From: Rhynchonema sp. JSB1_4
Taxonomy: Eukaryota; Nematoda; Chromadorea; Monhysterida; Xyalidae
Reading direction: 5' to 3'
Length of the DNA stretch: 64,000 nt
Assembly (NCBI GenBank): GCA_030248065.1
Contig: JASAMV010004418.1
Span: 24,101 to 88,100 of the forward strand
Positions within the stretch are counted from its first letter, which is position 1. Every line of letters starts with the position of its first letter. Positions 1 through 13,143 of this stretch are shown in pieces. Below the pieces are notes generated by a model that saw only the letters and a program-made list of their open reading frames with translations, had not been told where the DNA came from and searched no databases. Position numbers and translations under genes: made by a program.

Positions 1-54
1 GCATCAAGGAAAACGTGCGACAAACATAAAATATACAGCACCCAACAATTTCAG

Positions 55-1906
55 ATACCGTATCCTGCGACGCGAATTGCGGTCGGCTGTGCAGGTGCAG
101 GATGACACACGAAAAGCCGCGGAACGACTGAGGTTGATTGATTCTACTGAAACCATTTTTAACCTCATCTGATTATTATTTTTTGCACCCCACATTCAGA
201 AACACCGAGCAGCTTTTGCAACGCACCATGGCTGAATTGAAGCAACTGCAGCAAATGCAGCTGAGTGCAGATGAACTGCATGAAATCAACAGTCAATTTG
301 ATTGGTTGAATCTGAGGTGAGAGGAAAAAAAGCTGCTTTTGTTTGAAACAGTTCAAATGACAAATTTCGGACACTCGATTGTGGGCTTTGCGTTTGGACA
401 GACGACGGTCTGCTGGGGTACCATTTGTTCTGCTACATACAGTAGCTGTTATGCAACTTGATAAACGGACCAATGCTCAGTCCTTTCATATCCCAACTGT
501 AAATTGGGCGCAATAACATACATATTGCAGAAACGAAGAATTGAGCGAGCAACTATCGCTGGTTGAGCGAGAGCGTGACGAACTTAAAGCCGGTACATCA
601 TCTGGTGCCACGGGTACTCCATTAGTTGGGGCAACGACCGGCACAAAGCCAACGAAACGTGGTAGACAGATTGGTACACCACATGGGACGCCTGTGGTGG
701 GTTTCAGCTTGTTGTTTTTCTGGCTAGTTTTGATCAAATTCGAGTTAGTTTTCCCTGCTTTCACTGGCGATGGTCCGGCTCACCGTCAAGTTTGTGAATG
801 AACAGGCTTCACGTCATCAACAATCGGTTGTCAAACTAGTCCAAGGCACCATTATCCTGTTATGTGTTCAACCAGCCCACAACGATTTCACCAGCAGGGC
901 TGACTTAGAAAATCTTAAACAATGACAAAAAGGCCGACTTCCCAAGCTAATGTTTCACACAAATCGCAGCGTCGTCTGCCCCGTTCCAAGTCGTCAATGG
1001 TGATGCACAAAGGCAAACTCCTGGCCTCGGACGAGTCGGACAGCGACCCTGATCATGAAGGACATGCGCAATCGAGGTTGGTGGCTTATTTTGTTATTTT
1101 TAATGTTTGGTCCGAATGTAAACATAGTTTATTTTTTTAGCGAATTCGATTCCGAATGCCAAGCTGAATTGCGACAATGTCAGTTTGTGGCCAAGTGCCT
1201 CGTCGCCACACTCAGATCGATAAAAAGTGGCCAACCCCCATCTGTCGATTTGCTGTTGGCGTGCAAAAGTGAGTCGATAATTAGAATAAATGGTTTTATT
1301 TTCCAAATACAAGATTCATGAAATAACTTTTGACCCAACCCCAAAAGTGCCACTGATTTTGACCGGAGGCACATAAAAAAGTAGCTTATACGCTTGTCGA
1401 AATTTCTGGCATACACAAAAAATCGACACTTCTGATCATAAAGTCACCCGACGAATTCGGATCCGATCATCAAGTTTGACGCTGGCCGCCAAATTCCACT
1501 GATGATTTTTCAGACCCCGACTTGGGTGACAGCGACCTCGACGCTATAGGCGGTGTTGGTGGCGGACATCGATCGATGACATCCGTAGACCCCAATCCAT
1601 CACCCTTCAATCGATTAGTGCAAATGTATGACGATTTAAAGGACGCACATTGTATTGTCGCAGACATGTACAAAGAGAGGGTGGCTGACCAGCTGAATGA
1701 CTCGCATTTCAAGAACCGAGCCTACAAACGCGGAAATAGCAATTTGTTTCGGTGATTGATCATTTTTTGATCTTTATTTATCGATGTTTAGAATATTGTC
1801 GCCTAGAGTTTCGCGCGTGGCACTAGAACTCGGACAAATGCTGCAGAACAAAGATTTCTGTGTTTGGGTATTGATGCTCATGAATGGTTCTCCTCACTAT
1901 TATTAG
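55..1906 (+). CDS. Coiled-coil protein, 3' part of gene (7 exons seen)
   Basis: I do not recognise the family. Seven exons join in consistent phase: 55-132, 200-316, 531-696, 970-1076, 1141-1268, 1514-1751 and 1792-1906 (stop TAG). Each intron has a GT donor and an AG acceptor, mostly TTCAG or TGCAG. The 5' end lies outside the window, as the first exon opens in mid-codon. The first three exons encode charged, Leu-rich heptad-like sequence (for example YRILRRELRSA, RTMAELKQLQQMQLSADEL, NEELSEQLSLVERERDEL), typical of a coiled coil. A Gly/Thr-rich linker and a basic-then-acidic stretch (SDESDSDPDHEG) follow, then a predicted helical C-terminal part (FNRLVQMYDDLKDAH, VALELGQMLQNKD). About 315 residues are visible. 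A centrosomal, cytoskeletal or scaffold role would fit but is only a guess. The last exon may be spliced further rather than ending at 1906. Confidence 0.7.
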
Positions 1907-4900
1907 TACAGCTGGACATGTTGTCTTCCCATGTTCATTTGTTCTCCAAGCTACTTAATAATTGTACAAAATGTCTTCCTCTTCATCGTTTTCACACTCA
2001 TTATATTGTTGATTTGGGCTGCCAAATTCAAAATTTTATTTGCGGTCTATTTATAGTGCTATTGGTGCAGAAAAGTACAATATTATACTTTTTATTGGGT
2101 ATTTGTCCTTTCGATGGATGGCTTGATTCTACATGAATGAATACGATAAAATGAACGAGATGACTGCTTTGTGAAGTGTAAGACAAAAACGTTTTCAGAC
2201 TGTGTGCAAAACTATGCCAAAACAAAGTACACACCGAGGTTTTCCACAGAAAGCCCAAAGGGCTTTACCTTTTTCTATTGTTTTATTTAGCGCTGCCAAC
2301 TCATGGCTTTATTTGGGTTTGCACGTGTTGATCAGTCTGCTCCGGAAAAAACGCCAAATCACACAAAAACCCCAAAAAAAACAAAAAAAAAAATCTCACA
2401 TCCCTTTCCCCCACCAATCCCCAAAAATTCTTTGTTTCCGTGTGATTATCAACGTTCTTATACAGGCAATGAAAGTAGCTTTTTGCGTTTGTCAGCCAAA
2501 CATAATGAAATATAGATTACAAAGAGCATCGATAGACCGCAATGTGTTCATGAAACGCAGAGATAAAAGTATAAAAATGTATCCGAGCAGACTGTTCCTC
2601 AAAGAAATGAAAAAAGCAAATTGCATTATAGACAAATGTGTGAAAAGACTTGACAAAAACTACCTCATGCAAAATCACATCCATCGGGCATAAACACCGA
2701 AACTTGCAAGCATAGGAATTTCGAAAACACAAGATTTGAACAACGAAATTCATTCATCTATACTTCGAGAAAAATGAGCTAGACTTCAAGTAATGCAAAA
2801 CAGAATAGATCACATAAACGTAATATAGATAGATTGGTTGTGAACTTGAGCCACAGGCGTCATGATACGCAAGGTTACAGACCACGATGCACTTTGTGCA
2901 TCTTACACTCTAAGCCTGGGTGCGTAAAATAATTTTCTGGAGCTGAAGTGCACGGCGGTCTGCTGATACATTGTACGGCCACGTTGAGAAATTCAACAGC
3001 GCAAAATTTTTGAGAACCAGAACACACACCACACCAGAACAAATGGTAGATGGCCAGCAAATACATGACACCATCACCCATTGAAGCACATTCACCAGGC
3101 TTAGGCTTAGGAATTCGATATTTTTCATGTTGACGCAGACGAATAGGTCCCTGATTTGCTCATACGGGCTCCATGACGGTGTTGCAGCCAACAGCAGTGG
3201 TTGTGATTTGGTCATGTCTGCTTCAACATATTCGATAACTAGATTGATGTGCGAGTAAAACTGGAATAAAATATGCGCATAAAAACATTGTTTTGCGGCA
3301 GATTCAAATGAAAATCAAAAAACTCTCAAAATCATGTTCTTATTATGCAAACCTTGAAAAAGTGAACCAAATATGATGAAATCTCCATTGGACCAATGCG
3401 TTGCGTCACTGTGGCACCAGAAAATAGCAGCAGAAAATGAAACACAATATCGATTGAACTTTATTTTATCGGCGTATTATAAACGTAAATTCATCGTTCA
3501 CCTTCAAATAATCGTGATTTTTTCTCGGTGAAACATTTGTGAAGTGTAAACAATCTTTGCACAATTATGTGTGAATTTCACACATTATTGTGTGTTTTTT
3601 CTGGAACGACACAGTTTTTGTGTACATCATAACAGAGATAACACAAATGTGTGTCTTTTGCAATTCACACAAAAATGTGTGATCGTGATTCACACATTAT
3701 TTCCCAGCGAGTGAGAAAAATTAATAATGAGCATTTCAATGCAAACAATTTATATACAAGAATTGTCTTTGTAAACCGTCTTGAATTCGTCTTGAAATAA
3801 TGTCCTGCCCTTCTATGCTACGTTCACTTCACAAGCTTGCGTAATAAGAGGAAAAGTAGTCAATTATGAGAAACAAAAATCAAATGCAACGATTTCACAG
3901 AGTGTTCAATTTTACAAGAAATTCACTGAGAAAGTTCTGAAGATCGTCCCTCGTCGCAGGACAGTCTTGCAGTTTAGCCTGAAACGAATGCTGTTAGATT
4001 AGGAGGATGTCGCCAAACAGTGACTGGTGTTCCAGATTGGGTACATTCCGAATAGCAAAAACTGGCTTGTGCGCCGAGAGGAGACAGCTTTCGGCCATCT
4101 TATTGCTTTAGATTGGTATGTATACATACCTTTGCCTGCTGATTTGTTTGAGTGTGCTGGCAGCTGAATCAGAATTTCAGGTCGCTTTGTGCATATCAAA
4201 GTTAATAAGACATGAGACATTTAATAGCCATTTTCAATCCTGGGGGAAACAGCAGGTATTCGTCGTATGCAAAACTCGACCAAAAATATTCTTATTCAGG
4301 ACCATTCATGACCCAAAAACCACACGATAATACCAAATTTGAGCCAAATCGATAAGACGACCTCAATTGAAGGTTTTCTGTATTGAGCGCTTTGTAGTGG
4401 TCGTCCAATAACCAAGTGGGTTGGATTCCCAGAACCAAGAAAGGTGTGCGTGCCTCTTTGGCGCTTTTCACCGAAAATTTTTCATAAGGGGACCAAGGCG
4501 AGACGATGACTTAGGTAGTACTCTTGGAGCACTGGTCTGCCAGGGGACTGGATCACACATATTCCAATAAGGCAGTGAAGCATCAGCCAACCAACCAAGA
4601 TGGCGTGCGTTCTCTTTTGATCACTGTCTAAGTCGAGCAGTTCATCAATGTCCATGTCACAGTCGACCGCCTGATCCTGCAAGGCCACTGTGATTTGCTA
4701 CTGCCTTTGCCTATAAATAAAAATACTGTTTTAATCAGTTTCGAGATTCTTTGGGGTGCAAGTCTGTCTTGTCAAAAAGACATCGATATCTTTTGCCACA
4801 TTTGTATAAAATTGCTGGTCCCGTGCGCTCACCACTTACCCTTAGTTCAGTTGCTGTATCGTTTACAGCTTGACAGCGGGCAACAAATCAATTAGCCTGT

Positions 4901-6963
4901 GAAAATATTTCCCGAAAGGAAAAACCAGGGCTGACCTCATCCATATACAACGTCTCCAAATTGTCCATCAACCACTCCTCCACCTTAATCCTTTTTCTGA
5001 TCAGTGCCATTTGTTGTTTGCCGTATTTCATCGTCAGAATTTTCGATCGTTCTTCTTTCTTCATTTCTTTAGAGCTCGATGGAGTTACTGAAACGGAACA
5101 TCAGAAGAACATTTTTAAGGATTTCATCATGTCCATAGGCACTGACGATGACCTGGTGCACCGCAACCTTGCAGGCTCGTCCCATCCGCACTAGTCGGAC
5201 TTAGCAACGTATGCGGCGTTTATGAATCTCGAAAGCACAATGTGGGATACACTTGAACCTGAACATTTCTAACCCATAAAAACGATTGGAAGACACAGCA
5301 AACTCGCGTGTACTACAAGTTGAAGAAATGTAGTCGAACAGTTATGGCGCTGCGCTCTCAAGTGTGCATTATAATCAGAGATGTTCTTTTATTCGATCCG
5401 AAGTGCGTGTAAGCGCCTATTATAAATCTCACTTTTTTCGTTCGCGGAGACAATTTTCTCACAAACCCATCATCCATTTTCAATGAAATTTTTCAGTTGT
5501 GGCAAAGCGAGACTACAAGAGCATTGGATACATGAACGTGAAATTGTCCCTCCACCGAAAAAAAGAAGATGTGAAACTCTCCAGTAGGGTCACTTGATAT
5601 TATCAGCCCATTTGCAAATCTTTGCAGCGTAAAGTTAACGATAATTCTGCACTTCTTCAAGGGCCACCTTAACAGACAGGTGCACAAAGACAAATATTAT
5701 CAGCAGGCAAGGCATTGTGGTCAGAAAATGTACAGACGACAGAACCGGGCATGTGTGAATTTCTCCATTCGTGGGACTCTCCAACCATCGAAATAGCGAA
5801 AAAAGCGGTTATGACGATGTTCTTAAAAGTAATCACATTCGATCACCAAATTGGATAACCGTTCGTTTTGCATTTCCCGCACCCAAAAACTAACCGTCCT
5901 GAAAGTGTGCCACCCTGTCCGTCCGCTCATCACTGGGTCTGTCGGGTACGAGTGAAACATCAGCCACACCACCACGCGCTGATTGTTTTGAATCCGAATC
6001 CCCGCACTTGTGTTGCGCTGGCACGTCGCTACACGGCCCGTAGCCGGGCGGGAAGTTCGCGAACTCGGCTTGCTTGGCTGCCGCTGACATTGTTTTCTGG
6101 GCCGGGATTTACTTTTGAACACAATATTTTTGATAATGATAGAAGGTTATCTGGAAATAAAATTCTTTTTGTCAATGACATGAAAATGCCGTTTCTTTTC
6201 ATCCATATACTGTAGCCATTTGCTATGCGAGAAGTTTACTGGCGGTCTACAAAGTGGTTGTTGCAGCAATGCTTTGTATTTGGTAAAGTGACACACTATA
6301 CAAAAGGAAACTTCACTGAGGTCTCAAAAGTTGTACAATGGTACAGTGATATCCTATACAAAGGAAACGCTGACTATACAAAAGGGTGTCTTTATTTTTT
6401 ATGCATGAAACGCGGTGGCAGCGCTGATATCATCGAAAAGTCTACTGCTCAGAAACGATAGACAGACCGAGAGCAACGAGTAACATGATAAAGAAAGATA
6501 TCAATAAACTCATACGGCTATGTCTCAGCTCGCCAAACAGAAATAAGGTGCACTCCGATTTTCCTAGTCCATGCAGAAGAATCAAAGCTAACAATGGAAT
6601 AACGCAGAAGCTTCGATTATTCCGTGGCAGAAGCTGCAATATGCAGCCCTTATGGAAGACCATAAAACAACACTAACATTAGGGAACCGACCAGAATTAT
6701 CCGAGAAAATTAGCCGCTATACAGTACATAACTTTGCTGGTGGTACCAGATATCCCCTATGAGAGTCAGACTAGGCATCAGTGGCCTTTTTCTATATTTT
6801 TGCAATGGTTTGGCAGGAAAGGACGGAAAGGCCAAGTGCCAGGATCCGGTTTCGGCATTCATTATGGTCCCTCCCTGCCCGTGGCTTTATGACAGTGTTT
6901 CACGCTGGATTTCACAAGACCTTCTCGTCGGCCGTAAAAACACAGCACATGTATAGGTACATA
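1907..6963. other. No supported gene; AT-rich intergenic sequence
   Basis: Open frames here are short and lack convincing splice context. Visible items are a cluster of short CACACA/TGTGTG inverted repeats (3540-3700), a copy of a recurring 15-mer (5139-5153), and a GC-richer patch at 5890-6110 that could hold one exon on the - strand (see findings). Confidence 0.5.
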
Positions 6964-7030
6964 TCTATACTACTAAAACAGGAAGACGTATGTATGTCTG
7001 TATGTATGTCTGTGGCCCCCTCCCTCTCTT
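6964..7030 (+). mobile_element. Helitron-like 5' terminus
   Basis: The sequence reads A|TCTATACTACTAAAACAGG and continues into TATGTATGTCTG repeats and TGTGGCCCCCTCCCTC. The 5'-TC start, insertion after an A and the TCTATACTACTAAA head resemble animal Helitron 5' ends. A related stretch (AAAACAGGAAGACG, then TGTGGCCCCCTCCC) occurs on the - strand around 32.4-31.7 kb. No Rep/helicase gene is visible and the 3' end of this copy is not identifiable. Confidence 0.5.
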
Positions 7031-7545
7031 CTTCCTCCCCCCTTTCCCTTCCTTCCCTCCTTTTTTCTCCCCTCCCCCCCTTCCCCCCCCTCCTCCCCTT
7101 CCCTCCTTCCTCCTTTTCTCTCTCCCCTCTCTCCCCCCCCCCCCCCCCTTTTCTCTCCCCTCCCCCCCCCCCCCCCTCTCTCCTTCCCTCCTTCTTCCTC
7201 CTCCCCCTTTCCCCCCTCCTCCCCCCCCCCCCCTCTTCCCTCCCCGTCCTTCCCCCTCCCTTCCCCTCCCCCCCCCCCCCCCCCTTTCCCATTCCCCTCT
7301 CCCCCCCCCCCCCTCCTTCTCCTCTCCCCCCCCCCCCCCCCTTCCCCTCTCTCCCCTTCCCTTCCCTTCCCTTCTCCCCCCTCCCCCCCTCCTCTCCCCC
7401 CCCCCCCTCCCCCCCCTCCCCTCCCACCTCCCATTCCCCCCTCTCCCCCCCCTCCCCCTCCCTCCTTTTCCCCCTTTTCCCCTTCCTTTTCTTCCCCCCC
7501 TCCCCCCTCCCTTCACCCCTCCCCCCTCCTGCCGCTCACCCCTTC
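7010..7545 (+). repeat. Polypyrimidine (C/T) tract
   Basis: Over 500 bases are almost purely C and T on the + strand, with many C runs of 7-17. It begins directly after the Helitron-like head. The long Pro-rich and Gly-rich open frames across it are low-complexity artefacts, not genes. A strand this skewed could form triplex or G-quadruplex/i-motif structures; that is inference from composition. Confidence 0.95.
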
Positions 7546-7604
7546 ACGCCAACGCTTCCGCGCCACCGGCCCTCAGCGCCCAGCGCCGCGCCCCTCCAGC
7601 CCCC

Positions 7605-7750
7605 CTACCTATACTACGAGTATGTATTCTGATGATGTCTGGGCCCCCTCCTCTTCTTCTCTCCTTCCCTCCTCCCCCTTTCTTCCCCTTCCCCTCTTCC
7701 CTTTCTCTTCTCTTCCCTTTCCCCCCCCCCTTCCTCCCTACCCCTCCTCC
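7605..7750 (+). repeat. Second Helitron-like head plus C/T tract
   Basis: CCTATACTACGAGTATGTA at about 7605 followed by GATGTCTGGGCCCCCTCC repeats the arrangement at 6964 (TATACTAC head, TATGTMT repeats, GGCCCCCTCC), then runs into a new C/T tract. This suggests a duplicated or second inserted copy of the same unit. Confidence 0.5.
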
Positions 7751-7753
7751 CCT

Positions 7754-7957
<204 letters not shown>

Positions 7958-7979
7958 GGTATGCACACCCACATAAAGC

Positions 7980-10852
7980 ATATGAAAAAGTCCTTATCAT
8001 CAGGGTGGCTAATTTCGCGATCTCCGTACACGACTAAACACTTTGCAAAAATAGTGCTACCTTAGGCCCCGGAATGCTGAGCATAGTCGAAGAAAAAGTG
8101 TAAACGCTATCAGAAATGTTTATCTTTGAGCCATTCAAATGTTTTGTCTTGCGCATTTGTGAGAAATCATGGAACGCGACAGCGTACCTAACACGCTCAC
8201 AAACTACATACATACTGTATGTATATACAGTACAGTGCCAGCTGCAACTCGTACTATCGGGAAATTTATGAGATTACTGTTTATTAAATTTGTTAGATAC
8301 TCGAGAAACTTGGAAACAGGGCTTGGACAGGGGAATCAGCGCATGCTGATTTTAAAGTGGAGGCGTTTTACGAAAGAACATGTCTCTTTGGCAGATGTTT
8401 CCTAATGAACCATAAGTATGACAATCTGCAAGAAACAACGATATTTACTCAAATGCGTGGCATATGATGCGTACAACGTCTCTCTGTGACAACTTGTGCA
8501 CCAAACAGAGAAAAAGAAAAACGTCACAAACAAACCCGTTTGAGATGAGTAAACATTTCGCAATTTTGGTAATGTTACACCATGTGGTAGCGCACAAAGA
8601 GCAATTCCCGCGCGATAAATAGGACTGTGAGAACATCGCGTGCAGTAACTATACCTGATAGTCTGAACTGATAGTTTTTCCGGAGGATATGTACACTGTA
8701 CCTATTAGTTTTCGCAACTGCATACCGATAGTCCAAAAGCAGTTGCTTTGGTATTGGTTAGTAGTCACCTGGTGAGTCCGCACTGACGATGACCTGATTA
8801 TTTATGAGGAGGCTCGCTTTCGTATAGGAAGCTACAGTACTCGAAGCCCAACCCAATCTTCTATGCGCTACAGTCTCACAAACCAAAACTGACGAAACCA
8901 AATAACTGCGAAAAGGCAGTCTGCGAAAGCCTGGGGGTAGAAAGCAATAACGCATTGCGCACAACTTGCCGGCAATTGGTAATTGTAATTTTTCAAAACC
9001 GACAACTACTGCAATTCGCCAGGACAAAGTAACAAACATAAAACAGACCCGACGTTCAAAAAGTGGTGCATTTGCGGTGCTGAAAAGGTTATAGTCTGGG
9101 ATCGATACGAAGCTTCGAAATCACCCGGGAATGTGCTCTTTTAGCACAGATAGTGGCTCATTCGAAAACATTCAAATCATAAAAATACAGTTTATTAGGA
9201 ACAGTTTTGCCAAGTAAAAGTAAAAATCGGAACCACTTTACGCATATACACATTTTCACATCAAAATTGAAACAGCCGAGACACCAAACTATAGCCATCT
9301 CAGAGGCAGGAAGCCACAGAACAGAGCACTGACATCTGGTATAATCAAAGAGAGAGAAAGGAAACATTGCCATGCTGGGTTGTGGGTATAAATTGCGTTT
9401 CAGGAACGAAAGTGTAAGCAAATTAACAAAAATGGGCCCCAATAGTCGCAAATGAACATCCTGGGATGGGAGCGCGCGAACAGGAAAGTAAAATATAAAA
9501 CATTTGATGAATCACTTCGCTGGTCGATACCTTACATACATGTGGTGTGTTTTTTCACAGATTTATTAGGGTCGCCCGAATTTATTTTACATTGAGATGC
9601 TCTGTACATTACATCTATAAAACGTGTACCGAAGATTTTGTTGTTTCGTGTTTCAAAAAGTCACGTCTCAAAACTTATTGCTCTTGTTTATATCCAACGC
9701 ACACAGCATAACATCATAATGTTGTTGGTTTTGCGTAGGCTTTTGGTTTTGACAGATTTTCCACCAACATACAACATAAAAACTAAAACAAAGGAGAGTG
9801 TGAGTATATTACCAGGGTGCAGGTTTTGAACTATGGTCTAAGTCGCACTGAAGCAACATGAAGTGATGGCCGTTCTCACGTTGGGTAGCCGAGTTAAAAC
9901 AGAGCATTGGTCCTCCGACGCTTGCGCCAACGTCAGAAGTGGGAAAAGCCATGTGTTGCCTGCAAAATTGTTCATCAGAATTTTTACAAAAGACGAGGCC
10001 AAAAGGCCGATATAAATATGCGGGAGCCAATGGCCAAAGAAAGATCCAGCGACTAAATTTGTCCAAGCTTATTGTCTTCTTGCTTCAAAAAACCGCATTA
10101 CAAATCACATTTTGCCGCAAGGGCACGAAAATTTATTAGAGTGAAACAATTTATCGCTGTTTGTGTATATCGGTCGGGGGACCAACAAGAGTCGAAAATA
10201 GGCCGAACGATAAATCAAATAAACATTGGCCGGTACGTTTTGAAGCAACACAAATTACGAGCACCCCGGGGTTGGCATGCTAATCGCTTTTTTGGGACAG
10301 AAAGTTATGCAAACCATGTTTGTTACGCTCAATGTTGGCTGTTTACGGGGTGCGGTATCTCTGTTTATCCCTGCCGACTTTCAGCTGAATAAGCCAGAGT
10401 GACAATGCGCCTGATGCCGGATTTTCCACTTAGCCCCCCGAACAGTCGCAAAACAACAGACAATTCCCCAAATGTATGTACATGTTCCGAACTTTTTCGA
10501 GAACTTTCCGTCTGCCCCTGAAACAGAACGGTCGCAAAACGCATAATCAATGTTTACAAAGTCTAAAGTTTAACCTTACAGATTACCAATGTTAAATGAG
10601 ATTAAATACATTATGTATGTATACAGTATATACAGTATGTATGTATGTATCATTCCATTGGCGGCAATTCGAACCCTTATGACACTTTAAACTGTAACCA
10701 CCTAGCGAATAGACACACGGTCATACTCGTCGCTGCGCATAACGAACGGAACCGGTGTCATGAGTCTGGCGGTTCGGAACTCACAATTGGTGAGCCTATG
10801 ACGTGATAGTCGGATAGCGGCGTAGAGCCGGGTCGGATGCAACGAACCGAAC
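7980..10852. other. No supported gene
   Basis: Only short open frames are present. There are minor TATG/CATA microsatellite stretches (8200-8240, 10610-10650), one copy of the recurring GCACTGACGATGACC 15-mer (8780-8794), and a B-box-like stretch in reverse near 10660 that lacks the rest of a tRNA. Confidence 0.5.
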
Positions 10853-12467
10853 CAGGGTTGGGAAAAAAATTTTAAGCAAGTTTTTAAAAAAAAATTTAAT
10901 TTTTGTTTAAAAAGTTTCAGATTCGGGGAAATTTTACCAAACGCCTAAAAAACGCGCAAAAACGGGAAAGAACGCAACTTTAATTGACAAGTCACTTTTG
11001 TGACTTGGTTTGCATCACTTATGAAGGGTGTTTACGTCATTTTGGTGCGATCCAACAGTCTGTGCTTGATATGGACCGATGATTGCTACCCTGTGGTATC
11101 AGACACAACCGTTTGTGGTCGAATAAGCAATATTCATTCATAAACCACACGGAATTGAGAATATAAGCTGCAGAAATACTTGTCGAGTATAGGCAAACCA
11201 CGCCAACACGAGCCCGATTTCGCAGCTGGCAGAATAGTGAAACATTCATACGTGGCTGCTGATTTGGTAAATGTTACACGTTGAAGAATACAAAGTGGAG
11301 CATGATGATTTTCTCTTTCTATTCGTTTTGAACACACACCACCTTCGAAATTGGGCTCGTGTTGGTGTAGTTTGCCTTTAGCTGAATCAGTCGTATATGA
11401 CCGACCTGATGTGGTATGACATCGAAGTACCATGTAGGTATATGCATACTGTGTCCAGGGTTGGATTAAAAAAAAAGTAAAAATTTTTTTGTAAAAAAAA
11501 AATTTTTTTTTAAAAAAAAAAAAGTTGGCCACTTTTTTTATTTTAAAATTTTAAAAAGTAAGTCCACTTTTTTTATTATTTTTCCCCTTTTTTTCGTTAT
11601 TTTCTCACTTTTTTAAGGTAAAAATGTATGTTTTCATGCGTTTTATTGCTCATCATTCTCAAAAAATCGCCTGCGGCGCTTATATTTCAGTTTAAAATGG
11701 CGTTGTAATGAACTCATACAGTTCCTAGACATCCCAACAATCGCTGCACGTATAATATAGGACACCCCATACCGTATACTGTGCAGTTATTGAGCTATCG
11801 ACGTAAGCTATCGACAGACTCCACGTTGCTCGCCTATTTGCAGTTGTGTGGATTTGTCATTTGTTGCTTTTGTCACACAACATGAGTGTGGTGTAGCTCT
11901 TTATCTCTCTTCAAATTTATCCCCAAATTCACAAACAGAAGGTTGGTCTCCCTTTTGTCATATATGTATGCCCACAGAGTTACCTTCGGGCGGGTTCTCA
12001 AAGTTGTGACCAAATGGGCTAGATCGCAGGTGATCGACATAAACATGCAAGTCAGTGGAGAAGTTCTCTTTAGTGTCCCTCAAAACATACCTAAGTAACA
12101 TGATTTCAGAAATTTCATTTTTCTAGAAACCAATTTTTTGGGGTCCGGAATAAAAAAAAGTGATTTTTAAAAAAAAATTTTAAAAAGTTTTTTTTTAAAA
12201 AAGTTCGATAATAAAAAATTTTTTAATCCAACCCTGACTGTGTCCCATGTATTGCGGGAAGGTATAATACCATCATTTGGGGCATCTTAGGTACCAAATA
12301 CGTGCCCCAAAGGAGATTTTGTGAAGAAAATTTTTCGACCCTTGAGAAAAAATGACAAATAATAACCCCCGAAAAGGCCATTTTTGGACGCTTTAGAACA
12401 TTTTGTTCCCCCAAAAAAAATTAAATTTTTTTTCAAAAACCTTTTTAAAAATTTTTTCCCAACCCTG
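10853..12467. mobile_element. Non-autonomous hAT transposon (outer copy)
   Basis: The ends are CAGGGTTGGGAAAAAAATTT and the inverse TTTCCCAACCCTG, flanked by a perfect 8-bp duplication AACCGAAC (10845-10852 and 12468-12475). CAGGG termini and 8-bp duplications are hallmarks of hAT elements. Terminal regions are A/T homopolymer-rich. No transposase frame is visible. A second hAT (11456-12236) is inserted in it, and a related uninterrupted copy lies at 59533-60241 in the opposite orientation. Confidence 0.9.
11456..12236. mobile_element. Non-autonomous hAT transposon nested in the outer hAT
   Basis: Its ends are CAGGGTTGGATTAAAA and TTTTAATCCAACCCTG, with the 8-bp duplication ACTGTGTC on both sides (11448-11455, 12237-12244). 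The related copy at 59.5 kb has the single uninterrupted site (TGGGACACAGTATGCAT, the reverse complement), which confirms the insertion point. The element is 781 bp with no coding capacity. Its right end is closely matched by the start of the element at 63665. Confidence 0.92.
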
Positions 12468-12475
12468 AACCGAAC

Positions 12476-13143
12476 CTTCTCGAGTAGAGATGGGTGCGAA
12501 CCGTTGTGTTCCGGGGTCGTAGCTTTCGCGAAAAACGCGTCGATTCATACGTAAGCGAACTGACCGGTATTGTGTGTGCGTGCTTTGTGTTTATGAGTGA
12601 TTCTGAGCCGCAGCCAGACCGCGTTCCCGTAGCTCAGTTCGTAGAGCAACTGGCTGTCCAGGCCTGTACTGTTAAGCAGGGACCATCTCAACCATCTTAC
12701 CAGAAAGCCCTTTCATTTGACAGAAGTTGGAAGTTGTGACATGAACATAGTGGGACTCAGTTTCCATGACGGCGTGTGCACGCGTCAATACACAACAATG
12801 GGTCACAAGTGCTTGGTTGTCCGGGGACACCTGAACTATCATGAAAACAATAGAACATCCAGAAGGCTTTCAGAGCAGAAAAACAGCTATTAAGCATGCG
12901 GACCAAGTTGTTTGAAACAGCCGTTGGAGATTCGCTGTGAGAAAGTTTCAGCATTCTGACGGGATGAAATAAAGAAGTGTCTAGATTTGCGATGAAGAGT
13001 CTTCCATACATCTGCGTTTGCTTGCAATGGCTGCAATCAGGTTTGAATTTATTTTTTTTGCATTTTACCAAGTTTATCAGATTTCGTTATGACGGTGTGA
13101 TTCAACATTTGCGTGTGAAAGTGGATCTTTTCATGAATTAAAA
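12476..13143. other. No supported gene; tRNA-like fragment
   Basis: The stretch holds a fragment at about 12628-12665 resembling the 5' half of a tRNA (GTTCCCGTAGCTCAGT, GTAGAGC) without a matching T-arm or acceptor 3' strand. Otherwise only short open frames are seen. An unseen 5' exon of the next gene could lie here. Confidence 0.4.

Noticed and set aside
2202..2693. 163-codon open frame on the + strand
   Set aside because: Runs through A-rich low-complexity sequence, has no splice context or recognisable domain.
12628..12690. tRNA gene
   Set aside because: The 5' half (GTTCCCGTAGCTCAGT) resembles a tRNA, but no T-arm, anticodon stem pairing or acceptor 3' strand can be found; at most a tRNA-derived fragment.
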